Notes under the pieces: generated by a model | The model's input: the letters and a program-made list of their open reading frames with translations, nothing else | What the model was told of the DNA's origin: nothing | Databases searched by the model: none | Part shown: one piece after another, positions 10,764 to 22,358 of the stretch | Position numbering within the stretch: position 1 is the stretch's first letter | Layout of the letters: every line of letters starts with the position of its first letter | Position numbers and translations under genes: made by a program | DNA from: Sarocladium kiliense | Lineage: Eukaryota > Ascomycota > Sordariomycetes > Hypocreales > Sarocladiaceae | Direction: 5' to 3' | Assembly (NCBI GenBank): GCA_030734395.1 | Contig: JAUZTG010000034.1 | Location: forward strand, 496,001 to 560,000 | Length of the DNA stretch: 64,000 nucleotides

Positions 10764-12886
10764 CGATAATAGAAACATGGTTAGATCCGCACAAGTACTC
10801 CGAAGCTTAGATGGCACCACAAGATAACGAATGCCCTGGGTTCCTGTTAACTCCGGCCCCTTCCTGTCCATTCCGAGGAAAAGAAAGTTCGGGGTTCATG
10901 CTGCTTAGCTTTGATGTAGTCGCCGTTCTTGCGGTAGTGGTCATTGGTTGCACCAAGTTTACGGGACCCAACAAGTCCCCGGGACTCAAGCCCGAGGTGC
11001 CCGCACGCCTGCGTGAAGCAATCGAAACCTCATACTTTTGGTCTTATTTCATGTAAGTTGTTGGCAAGATGGCCTCATGTATGTAATTCTCATTCAGGAT
11101 TGACATCGAGTATCAAATTACCGTGCCAAGGACAAGAACATAAGACGTTCATCTGGTTAGATTTGGTTTATAGCTTCTGCCCTGGAATCCTGCCTTCGTT
11201 GGTGTATAGGGCACAGGCCGTGCCCTTCACCATAACTGTGTTCGGGCATTTGAGCTCATAGCGGTAGTAGCAGTAGTACACGGGAGGCTGTGATGTGACC
11301 GTGCGTCTGGTGCCGCTAGCCTTATTCCCTTTGCTCTGCTTACCGGCCTTGGATTCTGGCATGTTTGCAGTCCTCACGGTTCGCATGTATGGTCTGGCCT
11401 TTAGAAAGGGTTGCACTAGGATATGACCAACAATGCTATGTGGTGTGCATAGTAATAATGGATGCAGTTCTTCTTTATGAGCTTGGTAAATACATGCACG
11501 CATAGTGATGATGTATCAGTGTGAGGTTAGGACACCGCTAGATGTCGCGTGACGCCTTGTTCATGGATGGCACAGAGACCAGAGTTGAGTTTACGACGGA
11601 CAATCACGATGAGGTGCCAGTCAGTCAGATATCTCGTTGATAGAAACTGAGCGGCACAGGTATAGCAAGGGGCTATTCCTACCACGAGTATGCCTTGCCA
11701 AAAGAAGTGGTCTGACGTTGGCTCTCCCACTTCTGGTAGGTCAACTAGGCTGGAGCGGCGCGCGGCATAGACATGTGATGCAGGTTGGTCGTCATGTTCT
11801 AGGACTCGTTTCCAGAGATGCCGGCCATGATCCGATCCGGCGCCCGGTCACGTTGCCAGATGCCGTTTAGACCATCTGTCGGTCAAGCTGTGGTGCTGTC
11901 AGTTGGTCTATCTTGGGATCTCCCCGCTTAATAACAAGTGCGCTAGGTAGTCGACCGCGAGTACACGATAGGAACTAGTACAGACGCGTCGTCAGCGATG
12001 AGGTCAGGAAGATGCGATTGTGTGAAGGCGCGTACGTATGCGTGGGTGCATCGCGGCATGCCATGTCTCTGAAGCCCTGGTTTCGGATTGTTTCGTCGTG
12101 GTTGCACAGCCCCGATGGGTAGCGCGGCCAGTAGCCGAAAAGAGGCTATTTGTATGGGAGCGAGCCTGTTCATGCAAGGATGCTAGCTCGGCTGGGTCTG
12201 AGAATGGGCCTGTGAGACGATGACGGGATGTAAAAATAGACGCAGGATCAAAGTATCGACGATCCTGATGATTGGTGTCTGCTGGGAAAGCTGGAAAGCA
12301 GGAGCTTCTGTGCGTGATAAGGTGCGATACTGAAGCGGGCCTTTATGTGGGATGCCCAGTAATAGCAGGCCAGGGTCTCTGGGGAAGGGCGACATTCAAA
12401 AGGGAAACAAGATTGAGTTTAGCACGGTATTAGGGGTTCTATTGAGGGCCTGGGATCAGGTCAGAATGGAGGTCGCGCGGAATTGAAATGGCATGATATT
12501 GACGCCCAGGTTGGTAGACAGGCAGGTTTGCATACCGAAGACGTGCAGTAGTTTTCCTCACCGAAGCGAATAAACGCCATCGGTATGATGGGATATTCCT
12601 AACGAGGGTCACATTCGGTCAAGAGAAATGTGAGGCAAGCTTTGGAACGGAAGCTGTGAGTGGCTGCAGTCTTCGGTAGATGGTGTCTCTGATGCAGTTG
12701 GGACATTTGGGAGCAGGACAGGTGGTGGTGGTGGTAGTGGTGGTGGGCTTATGTCTACTTGTGTGGAATGCGCTGTGGGTGACAAAAGCTGGAGTGCAAG
12801 CGCCAGCACATGCTCCTGGAAAGTAAAGGAGCGTCGCCAGGCAGAGCAGGGCGAGTGCCTCCTCCCTTCTCTCCCTCGTCAGTATC

Positions 12887-12952
12887 AGATAGACAGATAG
12901 ACAGATAGACAGAGGACAGAGGACAGAGGACAGAGGACAGAGGACAGAGGAC
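12887..12952 (+). repeat. two adjoining microsatellites
   Basis: Three copies of the octamer AGATAGAC (12887-12910) run directly into six exact copies of the heptamer AGAGGAC (12911-12952). The purity of the heptamer block points to recent slippage. It lies about 0.9 kb before the CRZ1 start. Confidence 0.9.
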
Positions 12953-13828
12953 ACTGCCAAACACTCACTGTCGGACCCTGAAATGACTGCCAGACCCCAG
13001 ACATCAGACACCGGACAGGCGTGTTGCAAAGGCAAGGAGAGGCTCATCACCATCTACATCAGGTCAGGTCCGACCCTCCAGCGCTCCTGCTAGTCTCAGT
13101 TCGGGGCTGCCCCACTTACAGAGACTTGTGCTTTACGGAGCATCTGTTAGTGGTCATACCACGACAGGGCCTGCGACCGTAACAAGGCGCGGACATGTGG
13201 GAAGTATCGTCCTTCCCTCGTTCTCTGCTCCTTCCGCTGCTTCGAGCTTCCGCCTGCTACTCACTGGTCGCCAGTGCCGCCAGCTGCCCTGCCTGTGCCA
13301 CGCCTATCCCAATCAACCACCCGCTGCTGGCACTTGCCCGCACTTGCAAGTTGGCTGCCTTACAACCCGACAACTCAGTCATCTCCCTTCCTCCTCCACC
13401 TGGACATCACCACAAACTCGCGCATCCCACGACGCTGCAACTGCGCGCCCGCCTGCTATCCTTCTAAATCGCTGACATCCTGCGCGCGCATTGCTTGTCA
13501 CCTCTGGGCACTATCCTAGGCTCGCCTGCCCTTGCGCCTCTCGACACCTTCCGATAGGGCTGCTCTCGACCCCCCGCCCGCCGCATTGCATCAGTCCCTG
13601 AGCACAGCCACTCTCCGACCCGACAACCCGCATCGCCACGGGTCCCCTTGTGCCTGAAGGCTGACTCGGCCCAGTCTGCCTCGCGATACTAAGAAAGGAA
13701 CACTCCATCCACACACCTACAACTTAGACACACACGCACACGTACACGCCTACGCACACGATCCCCGCGCCGGTGCGCCAACCTCCCCTCCATCTACACC
13801 GACTTGACCACCGCTCCCACACTACGCC

Positions 13829-16029
13829 ATGGATCAACAGGGAGCTGCTGGCCAGCGCGGTCGATCGCCTTCGCATGGCCAACACCATGCGAACAATATA
13901 AACCATTCGCACACGCCCTCCCCCTCAGCTTCCTTTAACACCCAAGATTCATCCGTCGGACTTGGCTTGGGCTTGGACCAGAACTCCCAACAGAACCTCA
14001 ACGCCTTTGGCGCGAATGCTTACTTGAGCCCTCAGCAACAGCAGCAGCAACAACAGGCGTACTCCCAGAACAACGTTTCTGACCCGGCCGTCTTTGATCC
14101 AAACGCTAGCTTCGGCCACACCACTGCTGGCGTTGTCGACCCTACCCTCTCCTTCGACGGCTCCCAATCCCATACCGCCTTCTTGTCACAGGAGCTCAAC
14201 GACACAGACTTCTCTCTCTTCCCTCCTGGAGGCCAGGGCGATAGCTTCGACACGCCGCTCTTCGACCAGTCCTCTACCCTCAACCCCAACGACATGAACA
14301 GTATGGCATCACAACAGCACCAGTCGCCAACCCCGCCACATCTGCTTCAACCTGATGCGCCCCAACCGGGCTCAGCACATCAGTCACCTTCCTTCAACCA
14401 ACATCAGTTCTCGTCACCGCCTGGCACACACTCGCGCAATGTTTCTTTGGGCCCCGAGGCGGCTCTTCTTCCAGGTCAGCTTGGCGACTGGAATCAACCC
14501 CAGTTCCAGGGCCATCGCCGCACACCGTCAGAGTACTCCGATGTCTCAAGTGTCGGCCATCACTCTCCACACATCGTGAGCTCGGATACGTTCGATGACC
14601 AGACAGGACACTCACCACTCCAGCGTCCGTCTGATGGGAGTTTGTACCAAGATGTCTTACAAATTGGCCAATTCAGTCTCTCTGATGCCCAGGGCAGTCC
14701 TGGGCTTCACGGACGTAGCCCCTCTCATAGCCCCGCCATTAGCCCACGCATTCTTCCTCAACAGATGCCTGATATGAGCCAACAGCCGAGCTTCGGCCTC
14801 GCACCTCATAACACTGCCTTTCCCACAGCTCCTTATGGCTCAATTCAAATGGCGAATGAGTCCTACTCGAACCAGAGCCTCGGCGGTCCAGCAGATGTAT
14901 CGCAGATGGCTGCCCCTGCAATTAATGTAACTTACGCAGAGCCCAATAATGCCAAGAGCGGGACTTTCAACCAACTTAAGGGAGAGCTTGACCAGGACTC
15001 TTTGACGCCTCCTGACAGAGGTATGCGCCATCTGCAACTTGACACAACGTATAATGCTAATGCTTGATATCAGGACGCCCTAGATCTCGGCCCCGGTCAG
15101 TCACAGATCCTTTTGCACCAGGCAGCGGTCTCGTCAACCGTTCGAACAACTCGAGCTTGTCACCGATGGGTGCTAGCCTTTCGCCAAGATCGGATACTTC
15201 GCGATCCCTATCTCCGTCCTCTGGTATTTCTCCCTCCAGGCGTAGACAGTCTACATCAGCGGTCCCCAACAACGTCATTGCCCTCAGACTCGCGGACCCG
15301 GAATACCAGAACAGTCAGGAAGCCGGGTCGACCAAGCGGGTGCAAAAGCATCCTGCTACATTCCAGTGCACCTTATGTCCCAAGCGCTTTACTAGAGCTT
15401 ATAATCTGCGATCTCACCTACGCACTCATACAGACGAGCGGCCGTTCGTTTGTACCGTATGTGGCAAGGCATTCGCAAGACAGCACGATCGGAAACGCCA
15501 TGAGAGCCTGCACTCTGGTGAGAAGAAATTCGTGTGTAAGGGTGATCTCAAGACTGGAGGCCAGTGGGGATGTGGCAGGAGGTTTGCCCGAGCGGACGCT
15601 TTGGGCAGACATTTCCGCTCTGAGGCTGGTAGAGTGTGTATCAAGCCTCTATTGGATGAGGAGTTGATGGAGCGCCAACGGCAGTGGCAAGAGCAACGGA
15701 TGCAACAGAACATGCAAAGCCTCTCACCGCAACCCGGGATGGGTATGGACAACGGCTCAGGTTATCCGATGGACGCCAGCGGCAACCAATGGCTGCCGGC
15801 TGCTCTGTTAGCACAGTATCCAGCGTTGGCACAGGTCAATTGGTCGGCCCCGGAAATGACATCGGGGATGGAAGACGACCTCAGTGGGCGCTCGTCATTT
15901 GACGCCAGTGACTTTGACGACGGCGACGACGGCGGCTACGTCAGCGGCCCAGGAACGGGATACGGCGAAGGCGGCATGGGCCAGAACTTTGGCGAGATTG
16001 GTTACGCCAGTGACTTTGGGGGTCACTAA
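13829..16029 (+). CDS. CRZ1: Crz1-type C2H2 transcription factor of the calcineurin pathway
   Basis: Two exons, 13829-15020 and 15074-16029, encode 715 residues; the 53-nt intron keeps the frame. The N-terminal half is a low-complexity Gln/Ser/Pro region with an eight-Gln run near residue 72 and many SP/TP sites. PAINVT at 363-368 fits the PxIxIT docking motif used by calcineurin. Two classical zinc fingers (about 494-516, FQCTLCPKRF..H..H; about 522-544, FVCTVCGKAF..H..H) are followed by the atypical third finger (CKGDLKTGGQWGCGRRF) characteristic of fungal Crz1. Known pathway: calcium activates calcineurin, which dephosphorylates Crz1 so that it enters the nucleus and induces cell-wall, ion-transport and stress genes. 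The start ATG opens MDQQGAAGQRG after a long pyrimidine-rich leader. The gene stands alone between gene-poor flanks. Confidence 0.92.
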
Positions 16030-17121
16030 ACATCATTTGGGACTTTCCGTTTTCTTTCAGCGAGCCGCCAATTTTTCTCGTCTTTTCTCTTTCCTGCCTT
16101 TGCCTTGTACATGATGGCATCGGGCACAACAAGACTCTACTAGGAGCTTTGCGGGCCAGAAGACTGCTACTCATTGGCGTTGGATGATGATGGGAGCCTT
16201 TTCTTCTTCTTTTTGGAAACCCTGTTTACAGTTCGTTTGCTGCATTGCACCACGACCCGCTCTCGTGGACAGTCGCTTGGGCATGGTTTTGAGTTTCGTA
16301 TATTGGGAAGCCCACAGGTGGGAGAACCTGCTGGGCTGAGCTATGATTGACGTGCAGCACAGATAGACGGCATCCAAGCCATAGATACCACTCGCGGTTC
16401 AATTACGATATTTGATCATCTTTTCCATACCGAATAGTCCCTTGAGTAATGTGATGCTTGAACGTGAAGATCAACCAACAAGCACCCTAAGTCGACAGCT
16501 CAACTATCAAGTAACCCGTGGGCTTATTCCGAAGCAGGCGTCTTATATATTCTGCACTCCGAAAGCACCATGCCGCAATACGCATTTCAATTAAGTTATC
16601 TCCGTGTATTTATTCAACAGGTCTGGACGCTTATTCAGCGTGCACGGCATCAACCGCGCGGCGTAGGTCGCACCCAAGCATCGGCGCCGCGTCGGCGGGT
16701 GACATGTGGGCTAGCCCGAAGCGGTTGCTCGTAGCTAAACAATGCAATGTTATGGGCTTGGGCATTAGTTGGAGTGAACAGAATAGGGTGTGTAGGGTCT
16801 CTGCGTCTTTTGGGACGTTGTTCACGAGGGAGGTTGCGGCGGGTATCGTAAGAGGAGCGGGTGGTGTAGTTGCGCAGGTCGAGGAGGCCTAGGCGAAACA
16901 GGTATATAAGGCAGCAGTCCGACGTTTGTTGGATGGACAAGCAGCTTCATATTTGGAGCTGTCCTTGATCTTCAGACTCTTTATCTCGGCAATCTTGACT
17001 ATCCCTCTGCCCTACCTGATATCTAGAAACAGTCGTTCAGCAAACCACCATCTCCCTTCCTCGAACCCAAAGACATCACTTCCAACCCATCAACAATTCA
17101 CAAAATCAACAGTCCCCTGAA
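16030..17121. other. intergenic region between CRZ1 and the MDR oxidoreductase
   Basis: About 1.1 kb with the CRZ1 3' flank and the promoter and leader of the next gene (C/A-rich from about 16970). The string TATATAAGG at 16903-16911 may be that gene's TATA element. No coding feature was seen. Confidence 0.4.
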
Positions 17122-18307
17122 ATGACCCCCGAGAACTCAGCCGTTGTCGGCAACGGCCCCGGTCAAGCCGCCGTCCTCGCTATCCCCTACCCATCCCTCC
17201 CCGGCCCAGACTGGGTCATCATCCGCACCACAGCCGTAGCTCTCAACCCCATCGACTACAAGCACCTGTTCTTCCCTGGCGAAGGCTCTGTTGAAGGAGC
17301 GGTGTTGGGACATGATTTCGCAGGTGTTGTGGAGGAGGTTGGGGAGGGAGTTGTGAATGTGAAGAAGGGGGAGAGGGTTGCTGGGGCGGTGAATGGATCG
17401 TGAGTGTCTCCTCTTCGTCTTCTTTTTCTTGACATATGGGATGCGTCGCTGATGATTGAGGTTATAGGAATGTCTTGCAGAAGTGGGAGGGTGCGATGCA
17501 GAAGTATGTCGCTGCACGATCGAAGCTGGTCTTCAAGATCCCTGAGAACATCACCGACGCCGAAGCTGCAACTCAAGGCACAGCTCTTGTCGCATCCGTA
17601 AGTCCACCCCTTTCCCCATCTACTCCCCCCTCTGACGACAACTCTAGTCTATGAGCCTCTACCAACACCTGTCCCTTCCGCTCCCCTCGTCCCCCCTAAC
17701 CGCGCCAACCCCGATCTTCATCTACGGCGGTTCCGGCGCTGTTGCCTCTACCGGGCTCCAACTCGCCAAGCTCTCCGGCTGCACCGTCATCACGACCGCC
17801 TCACCCTCCAACTTCGACTACCTCCGCTCCCTTGGGGCAGACCAAGTGTTGGATTACCGCTCTAAGACATTGGCGGAGGATGTGTTGAAGGCCAACGGCG
17901 GAAAGAAGCTGCTTTACGCATGGGATGCACAAGCTGTAGGGTTCAGCGCAGAGATCTGTCTCTCTGTGCTCGAGGAGTCGAAAGAGGCGAGGTTTGTGAC
18001 ACTGGGTGGACCGCGGCCTGAGGCTTTGAAGGGTATGAACCCGCAGGTTCAGTGGTCTGGTACGAATGCGTTCACAGCATATGGGGAGGATTTCTTCTTG
18101 TTTGGGAGGCACAAGGCTGTGCCGGAGGATCATGAGTTTGCGGGGAAGATACTTGAGATTGGGGCGCAGCTGTTAAAGGAGGGGAGGTTGAGGGTTATGA
18201 AGGTGTTTGTAAATCGGGGAGGGAAGGGACTGGAGGGGATGGTGGAGGGATTGGAGGAGATGGGGGCCGGGAGGGTGAGAGGAGGGAAGTTGGTTTATAC
18301 GCTGTGA
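17122..18307 (+). CDS. MDR-superfamily NAD(P)-dependent oxidoreductase (enoyl-reductase type)
   Basis: Three exons: 17122-17399, 17468-17597 and 17648-18307, giving 355 residues. The N-terminal GroES-like fold is shown by ALNPIDYKH and GHDFAGVVEEVG. A Rossmann fold follows with YGGSGAVASTGLQLAK around residue 162 and the SLGADQVLDY block. The cysteine and histidine ligands of the catalytic zinc of classical alcohol dehydrogenases are not evident, which places it with zinc-independent trans-enoyl-reductase or quinone-reductase-like members. Substrate unknown. It stands alone, with no polyketide synthase or other biosynthetic gene beside it, so a general detoxifying reductase is as likely as a secondary-metabolism role. 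The introns are 68 and 50 nt; the 50-nt one is among the shortest in the window. Confidence 0.85.
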
Positions 18308-19151
18308 GAAGGCGTGAGGTTGAGTATATTTGGTTGATGATGGGGGGAGGGGGGGGGGGGTTGAAGATGAGTGAGACTGGTGGTGGCCGAGGATGAGAAC
18401 GAGCAGAGAAAGAATGGGAGAATCTGAGGTGCACAACTTTTCGGTATGCAACTGAGTGTGTCTTTGCATCTCGTACCGTACATGACAAACATGACAAGAG
18501 GCCGACCTGGTATCAAGGATTAAATCCTCCCAAAAAGCATGCACAGGTAAATGCTGCCAACGCAAGCACTCTGTGCGATTCTGCCCCTTCCGATCCGGCT
18601 CTCTCACCTGATTTCAGTCCAATATATCCGGCCCTTTAATCCCCCATCGTAGTCATCATCACAGCTCGTGTGAGCCTCCCTGCTGTCCCTGTCCCGCCCT
18701 GTCCACCCATGGACATTATATCTATCATAATCTCTTGTTCCCCAAGCGAATCCAGCCAGCCTCCGTCGCAAATGTTCCCACCTTTCCTGTCAACGCCAGA
18801 AACTCCCAAGAAACCCTCCAATTGCTGTATCGTTTGTGGTCGTGTTCGTATTAGTGGGAGTCTTCGCATCGGCTTGTGAAGTAGTGGCGATTCTGCTCAT
18901 TGAGGGTAGCCCGAAGGACATATCGTAAGCAAACGGAAGAACCAAAAGTGGCGCTTTATCGGATGAGGCCGACTTGTGTTTAATGTTTTTTTTTTCTGCT
19001 TCTTCTCCCTCCTGTCTCTCATACTCTCCCCTCTTGCCCCGTACAGCCGCATCGTGTGATTGGGATTATGTGTATGTAATATGTGCTTGAGAGGGCGATT
19101 GTGGACGGGACGAGGGAGCGAGACTGGGAAAACAGAGAGACGGGGAAGCAT
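18308..19151. other. intergenic region with a G-run
   Basis: About 840 bp between convergent genes. A run of six G, one A and twelve G lies at 18342-18360 on the plus strand, just after the oxidoreductase stop. No coding feature was seen. Confidence 0.5.
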
Positions 19152-19802
19152 TTACTCTTGCATCTTGTCCTGCGGCGTTGTCGTGGCCGTGGATGTGGTT
19201 TCGTGCCCCATGGCATAACCTTGCGCAGCCTCCTCGATGATCTTGCGACACAGATCGCGATGCGACTCTTCCATCGTTCGTGCCACAAACGGCATAATCA
19301 AGGAATTTGCCTCGACCAGTAACGTCTCGTGGATTTCATATTCGTGGTAATAATCGTCCATCTCGGAGGCTGTCGTACTCGGTGTGCTGCCCATGCCTCC
19401 AGCCGCAGAAGACGACGCCTCCGGAGACGCCGAACTCGAGTCCTCTCTCCTCTGCCGAACTGTGTAATCCGCCCAACCAGTGATGCCAGCCGCGCCGTTC
19501 GCTCTACATCGCACGCCGCCGTGGCTAGGTTGGAAGTAAGCTGGGTAGGTAACTTCTTTTGTGAGGCCCGGTGCGAGGGTGATGAGCTCGTAGATCTGAA
19601 AGCCGGAGACGGAGGCGCCGGACTGGTGGAAGAAGGGGTCGTTTTGAATGTCGGGGAGGCGAGCGTCGGCTGGTTCGTAGCGAGAAAGGGTGCCTAGGTG
19701 GCGGATGACGGGGGAGATGGTTTGGAGGTGGGAGATGACGATGGAGGGCGGGACGGAGGGGGGGATGGGGACGGAGATCGTGTATTGGCGCTGGACCCTC
19801 AT
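19152..19802 (-). CDS. conserved hypothetical protein, possibly DUF7053-like
   Basis: One exon codes 216 residues. The N-terminal half reads like a folded domain (QYTISVPIPPSVPPSIVISH; GFQIYELITLAPGLTKEV) that would fit a START/lipocalin-like sheet such as the fungal DUF7053 family. That assignment rests on general resemblance only. A Ser/Ala-rich linker (about 120-145) is followed by an acidic helix-forming C-terminus. No signal peptide or membrane segment is seen. The ATG at 19802 overlaps the stop of a 46-codon upstream frame by the string ATGA, suggesting either translational coupling or a longer, differently spliced N-terminus. Function unknown. Confidence 0.6.
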   Translation of the reverse strand: MRVQRQYTISVPIPPSVPPSIVISHLQTISPVIRHLGTLSRYEPADARLPDIQNDPFFHQSGASVSGFQIYELITLAPGLTKEVTYPAYFQPSHGGVRCRANGAAGITGWADYTVRQRREDSSSASPEASSSAAGGMGSTPSTTASEMDDYYHEYEIHETLLVEANSLIMPFVARTMEESHRDLCRKIIEEAAQGYAMGHETTSTATTTPQDKMQE

Positions 19803-19939
19803 CGCCGGGGAGGATGGCGCATGCCGAGGCGGAGGTGGATAATGCGGGTGGTCGAGGGGGCGCGGGTGGTGGTGGTGGTGAGGGTATCACGAGATTGGTG
19901 GATGATGGTATTTGGTGTCGTGTTCGTCGCGAGGTACAT
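19799..19939 (-). other. uORF ending on the start codon of the downstream gene
   Basis: ATG at 19939 opens 46 codons, Thr/Arg/Pro-rich, closing with TGA at 19801-19799. The last A of the downstream ATG and the uORF TGA share ATGA, a layout that favours reinitiation. It may instead be part of the main protein if an unseen intron exists. Confidence 0.35.
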
Positions 19940-20246
19940 GTTCGAATGAGATTCAAGATGGAGGGCGCGCATCCAGATAGGAGATTGAATGAGAGAACGA
20001 AGGGCAGTGTCGTAGGCGCATGCGCCTGGCGCAAGAGTCGAGTCGACGTTCGACGAGATGAAGAATGGCGATCAATTTGCGACGGAGGGTGGTTGGCTAT
20101 CAGGCGATGTACTACGGACGACAGGCTGGGTAGCTAGCTCCGTAAAGAGGCTTTCACAAGCCAGACTCGGCCGGCCCAAGTCCGGAGGAACAGCGTGGCC
20201 GAGAGGAGAGGAGTGAGGCACAGGCTGGCTTTTGGCAGTGACTGGC

Positions 20247-20278
<32 letters not shown>

Positions 20279-21858
20279 CGATCGATCGAATATGGTGGAA
20301 GAGTGAAGAGGAAGAGAAAAGGAAGCGAGACAGACAGAAACAAGAGAGAAGAGAGGGATGGAGGGACGGGAGGGAGTAGAATGGCGCCGTTGTCGCGCTA
20401 GGACGGAGGATGGAGGAGGAGGAGGATCAAGGAAGATGACGTTCGCCAGGAGGCCGGCGCCAGGGAGAGAAAAGGCCGAGAGGAAGATTACGCACAGAGA
20501 CAAGAGGGAACGGAACGGACGATGGGGTGATGGGGATGGAGTTAGGCCGAAAGCTTGAGCTTAGACTCGGTAATTGGGTTTGATGGCTGGCTGACGGGAG
20601 GATGGAGACCTCAGATAGGAGCCAGACAATATGGTAGTATCAGTTGCGACTCATACAGTGTATGCACGAGAAATTAAGGAAACAAAATGAGGCAAACAAG
20701 AGGAAAGGGCAGACGCGGCTGTTTCAAAGGGTGTACTTTTCCCACGTCTGGGCAAGGTCGAGGTACCTGACGTTGGGGTAAGGAGGTAGTCTATAAGGCG
20801 ACGATTAATATCAGTACGCGGATACGTCGCAGGCGATGCGACGTTGCAGAGGCCGACGTAGGGACGCTGCAAACGTGGTCACAGAGTATATCAGAGGGCA
20901 CAGGATGCACATCGACATCCAAGGACGACCCCAATGGCGAGAAAACCACACTTATCGCACCCAAGATTTGTTCCATATCTCGCATTCAAGCCAAGCAGCG
21001 CAACCTGTACCACCCAGGCTGCCGCCATCGTCAGCACACCACCCCAGGCGGCAATAGGCGACCTACGCTGCGCTTGTTGCGCGTCTGTCTGTACCCGGTC
21101 AGCATGTGCCCCAGACCTACATACTTATACTGAATGAGCCCCCCGCCTTTCCAATATTTTCTGACTTTTTATTGCCTGGTATAGGTGGACAACAAGTAGA
21201 TAAGCTTTCGCCTGGGTAAGGTACACACGAGTGATCCGGTATTCGGGTATTGGACTTGACTTGACATGACTCGGCTCGATCCTTCACGCGGGAGCCGTCC
21301 CTTATACCACCTGTACTTCGAGAGACACGAACACGTAGTCATGTATTGTCACCCACTGTCACTCACTGTCATTACTTAACGATTCATAACAAACATTTTC
21401 CATGTTCGTCTCGTCATCGCCTCCTACGATCGCCAATCTACTGAATTCTCCGGCTCCTCTGGGCGTGGTCCAAGTCGCCGTTCTTGGTTAATTGCTCCCC
21501 CACTGGCTTGGTATATGACTGGGTCCTGTCGTGTCTGTCTTGTAGAATATGCCGTAAAGTGTAGTAAAATAGGATATCGAGCAGAATATCAATTGATGAT
21601 TAGTTTACTATTTTCTGATCTCTGAATGGGAAAGGACAATACCACGTCTTTCTTTGTGCTACTGGTGCCGCTTCCTGGTTGGTGCACGTGACAGACGTTA
21701 CACATGCGTCAGGCACCCAACGTCCAAAGGTGCTGCGCATCGCCATCGCCTGACTTCTCACAAAGGATCTCTGCTCCGTGACAATAAATCTAGACTAAAA
21801 ACCGCACGAGGGGTCTTGTGGGAACAACAAGCTTTCCGCCAAGCCTCTAAAGATCACG
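19803..21858. other. intergenic region with a GATT repeat
   Basis: About 2 kb between the divergent hypothetical gene (minus) and the cyclotransferase-like gene (plus). The half nearest 19.8-20.5 kb is purine-rich on plus, as expected of a minus-strand leader. A tetranucleotide repeat lies at 20246-20288. No other gene was seen. Confidence 0.5.
20246..20288 (+). repeat. tetranucleotide repeat (TGAT)n-(CGAT)n
   Basis: About eight TGAT/GATT units pass into three GATC units. It lies roughly 450 bp upstream of the start codon of the minus-strand hypothetical gene, within its probable promoter or leader. Confidence 0.85.
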
Positions 21859-22341
21859 ATGCCTTCCTCAGCCAGAGTTCTCTCCAACCAAGCATCACCA
21901 TACCAAGACACTACGCAGCCCTTCAAGCCGATGATTTTCTTCTTCTTCTACGGCACTCTAATGGACCCTGACGTGCTCCGAGCCATTACCCTTCTCGACA
22001 CCGATCCAATCCTCCGTCCGGCCACACTCACAGGGTTCGACATGAAGCTCTGGGCTGGCCGCTACCCTATCCTGCTTCCAGCCGAGTCTGGTCGAGATAC
22101 TGTTCCCATAAAGGGCATGATATGGCAGGCGACCAGCTTGGAACAGTGTTTGAGGCTGCAGCGGTATGAGACGTCGGCTTATGAACCTTGTGAGTGTGTT
22201 GTGGAGATGGAGGATGGGACGATCGAGGAGGTAGTGACTTTTAGATGGGCACGAGATAGGGGAAGTGAGGAGTTGGAGAGTCTTGAAGGTGGGTTTGATT
22301 TGGAGTTTTGGCAGCATAACCATAAGTGGGATATGTTTTGA
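21859..22341 (+). CDS. gamma-glutamylcyclotransferase-like (AIG2-type) protein
   Basis: One exon codes 160 residues. The fold signature is visible: FYGTLMDPDVLR at about 30-41, then LTGFDMKLWAGRYPILLP, and a Glu in RYETSAY near 108 at the position of the catalytic acid of the GGCT/AIG2 family. Members cleave gamma-glutamyl amides to 5-oxoproline or act on similar gamma-glutamyl-amine adducts; the real substrate cannot be read from sequence. The first 24 residues before MIFFFFYGTLM are poorly conserved in character, so translation could also start at the second Met (21931). The stop lies only 17 bp from the end of a convergent minus-strand frame. Confidence 0.8.
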   Translation: MPSSARVLSNQASPYQDTTQPFKPMIFFFFYGTLMDPDVLRAITLLDTDPILRPATLTGFDMKLWAGRYPILLPAESGRDTVPIKGMIWQATSLEQCLRLQRYETSAYEPCECVVEMEDGTIEEVVTFRWARDRGSEELESLEGGFDLEFWQHNHKWDMF

Positions 22342-22358
22342 TGGAATGGCTGTGGTTC

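Larger units (their letters stand above)
10549..13828. other. 3.3-kb gene-poor region upstream of CRZ1
   Basis: It holds the AOX 3' flank with a perfect hairpin (10737-10763), an unremarkable AT/GC-mixed middle, tandem repeats at 12887-12952 and a cytosine-rich stretch from about 13100 that is probably the long CRZ1 leader. Several small open frames start in that leader and could act as uORFs if transcription begins upstream of them. A minus-strand frame at 11168-11503 is too weak to call. Confidence 0.5.

Noticed and set aside
11168..11503. 111-codon minus-strand ORF with a basic N-terminus and YYCYY segment
   Set aside because: Short, no homology recognised, no splice or promoter support; could be revisited with RNA-seq.
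17122..18307. Secondary-metabolite cluster around the MDR enoyl-reductase-like gene
   Set aside because: No polyketide synthase, peptide synthetase, P450 or pathway regulator lies nearby; CRZ1 is a general calcium-response factor.
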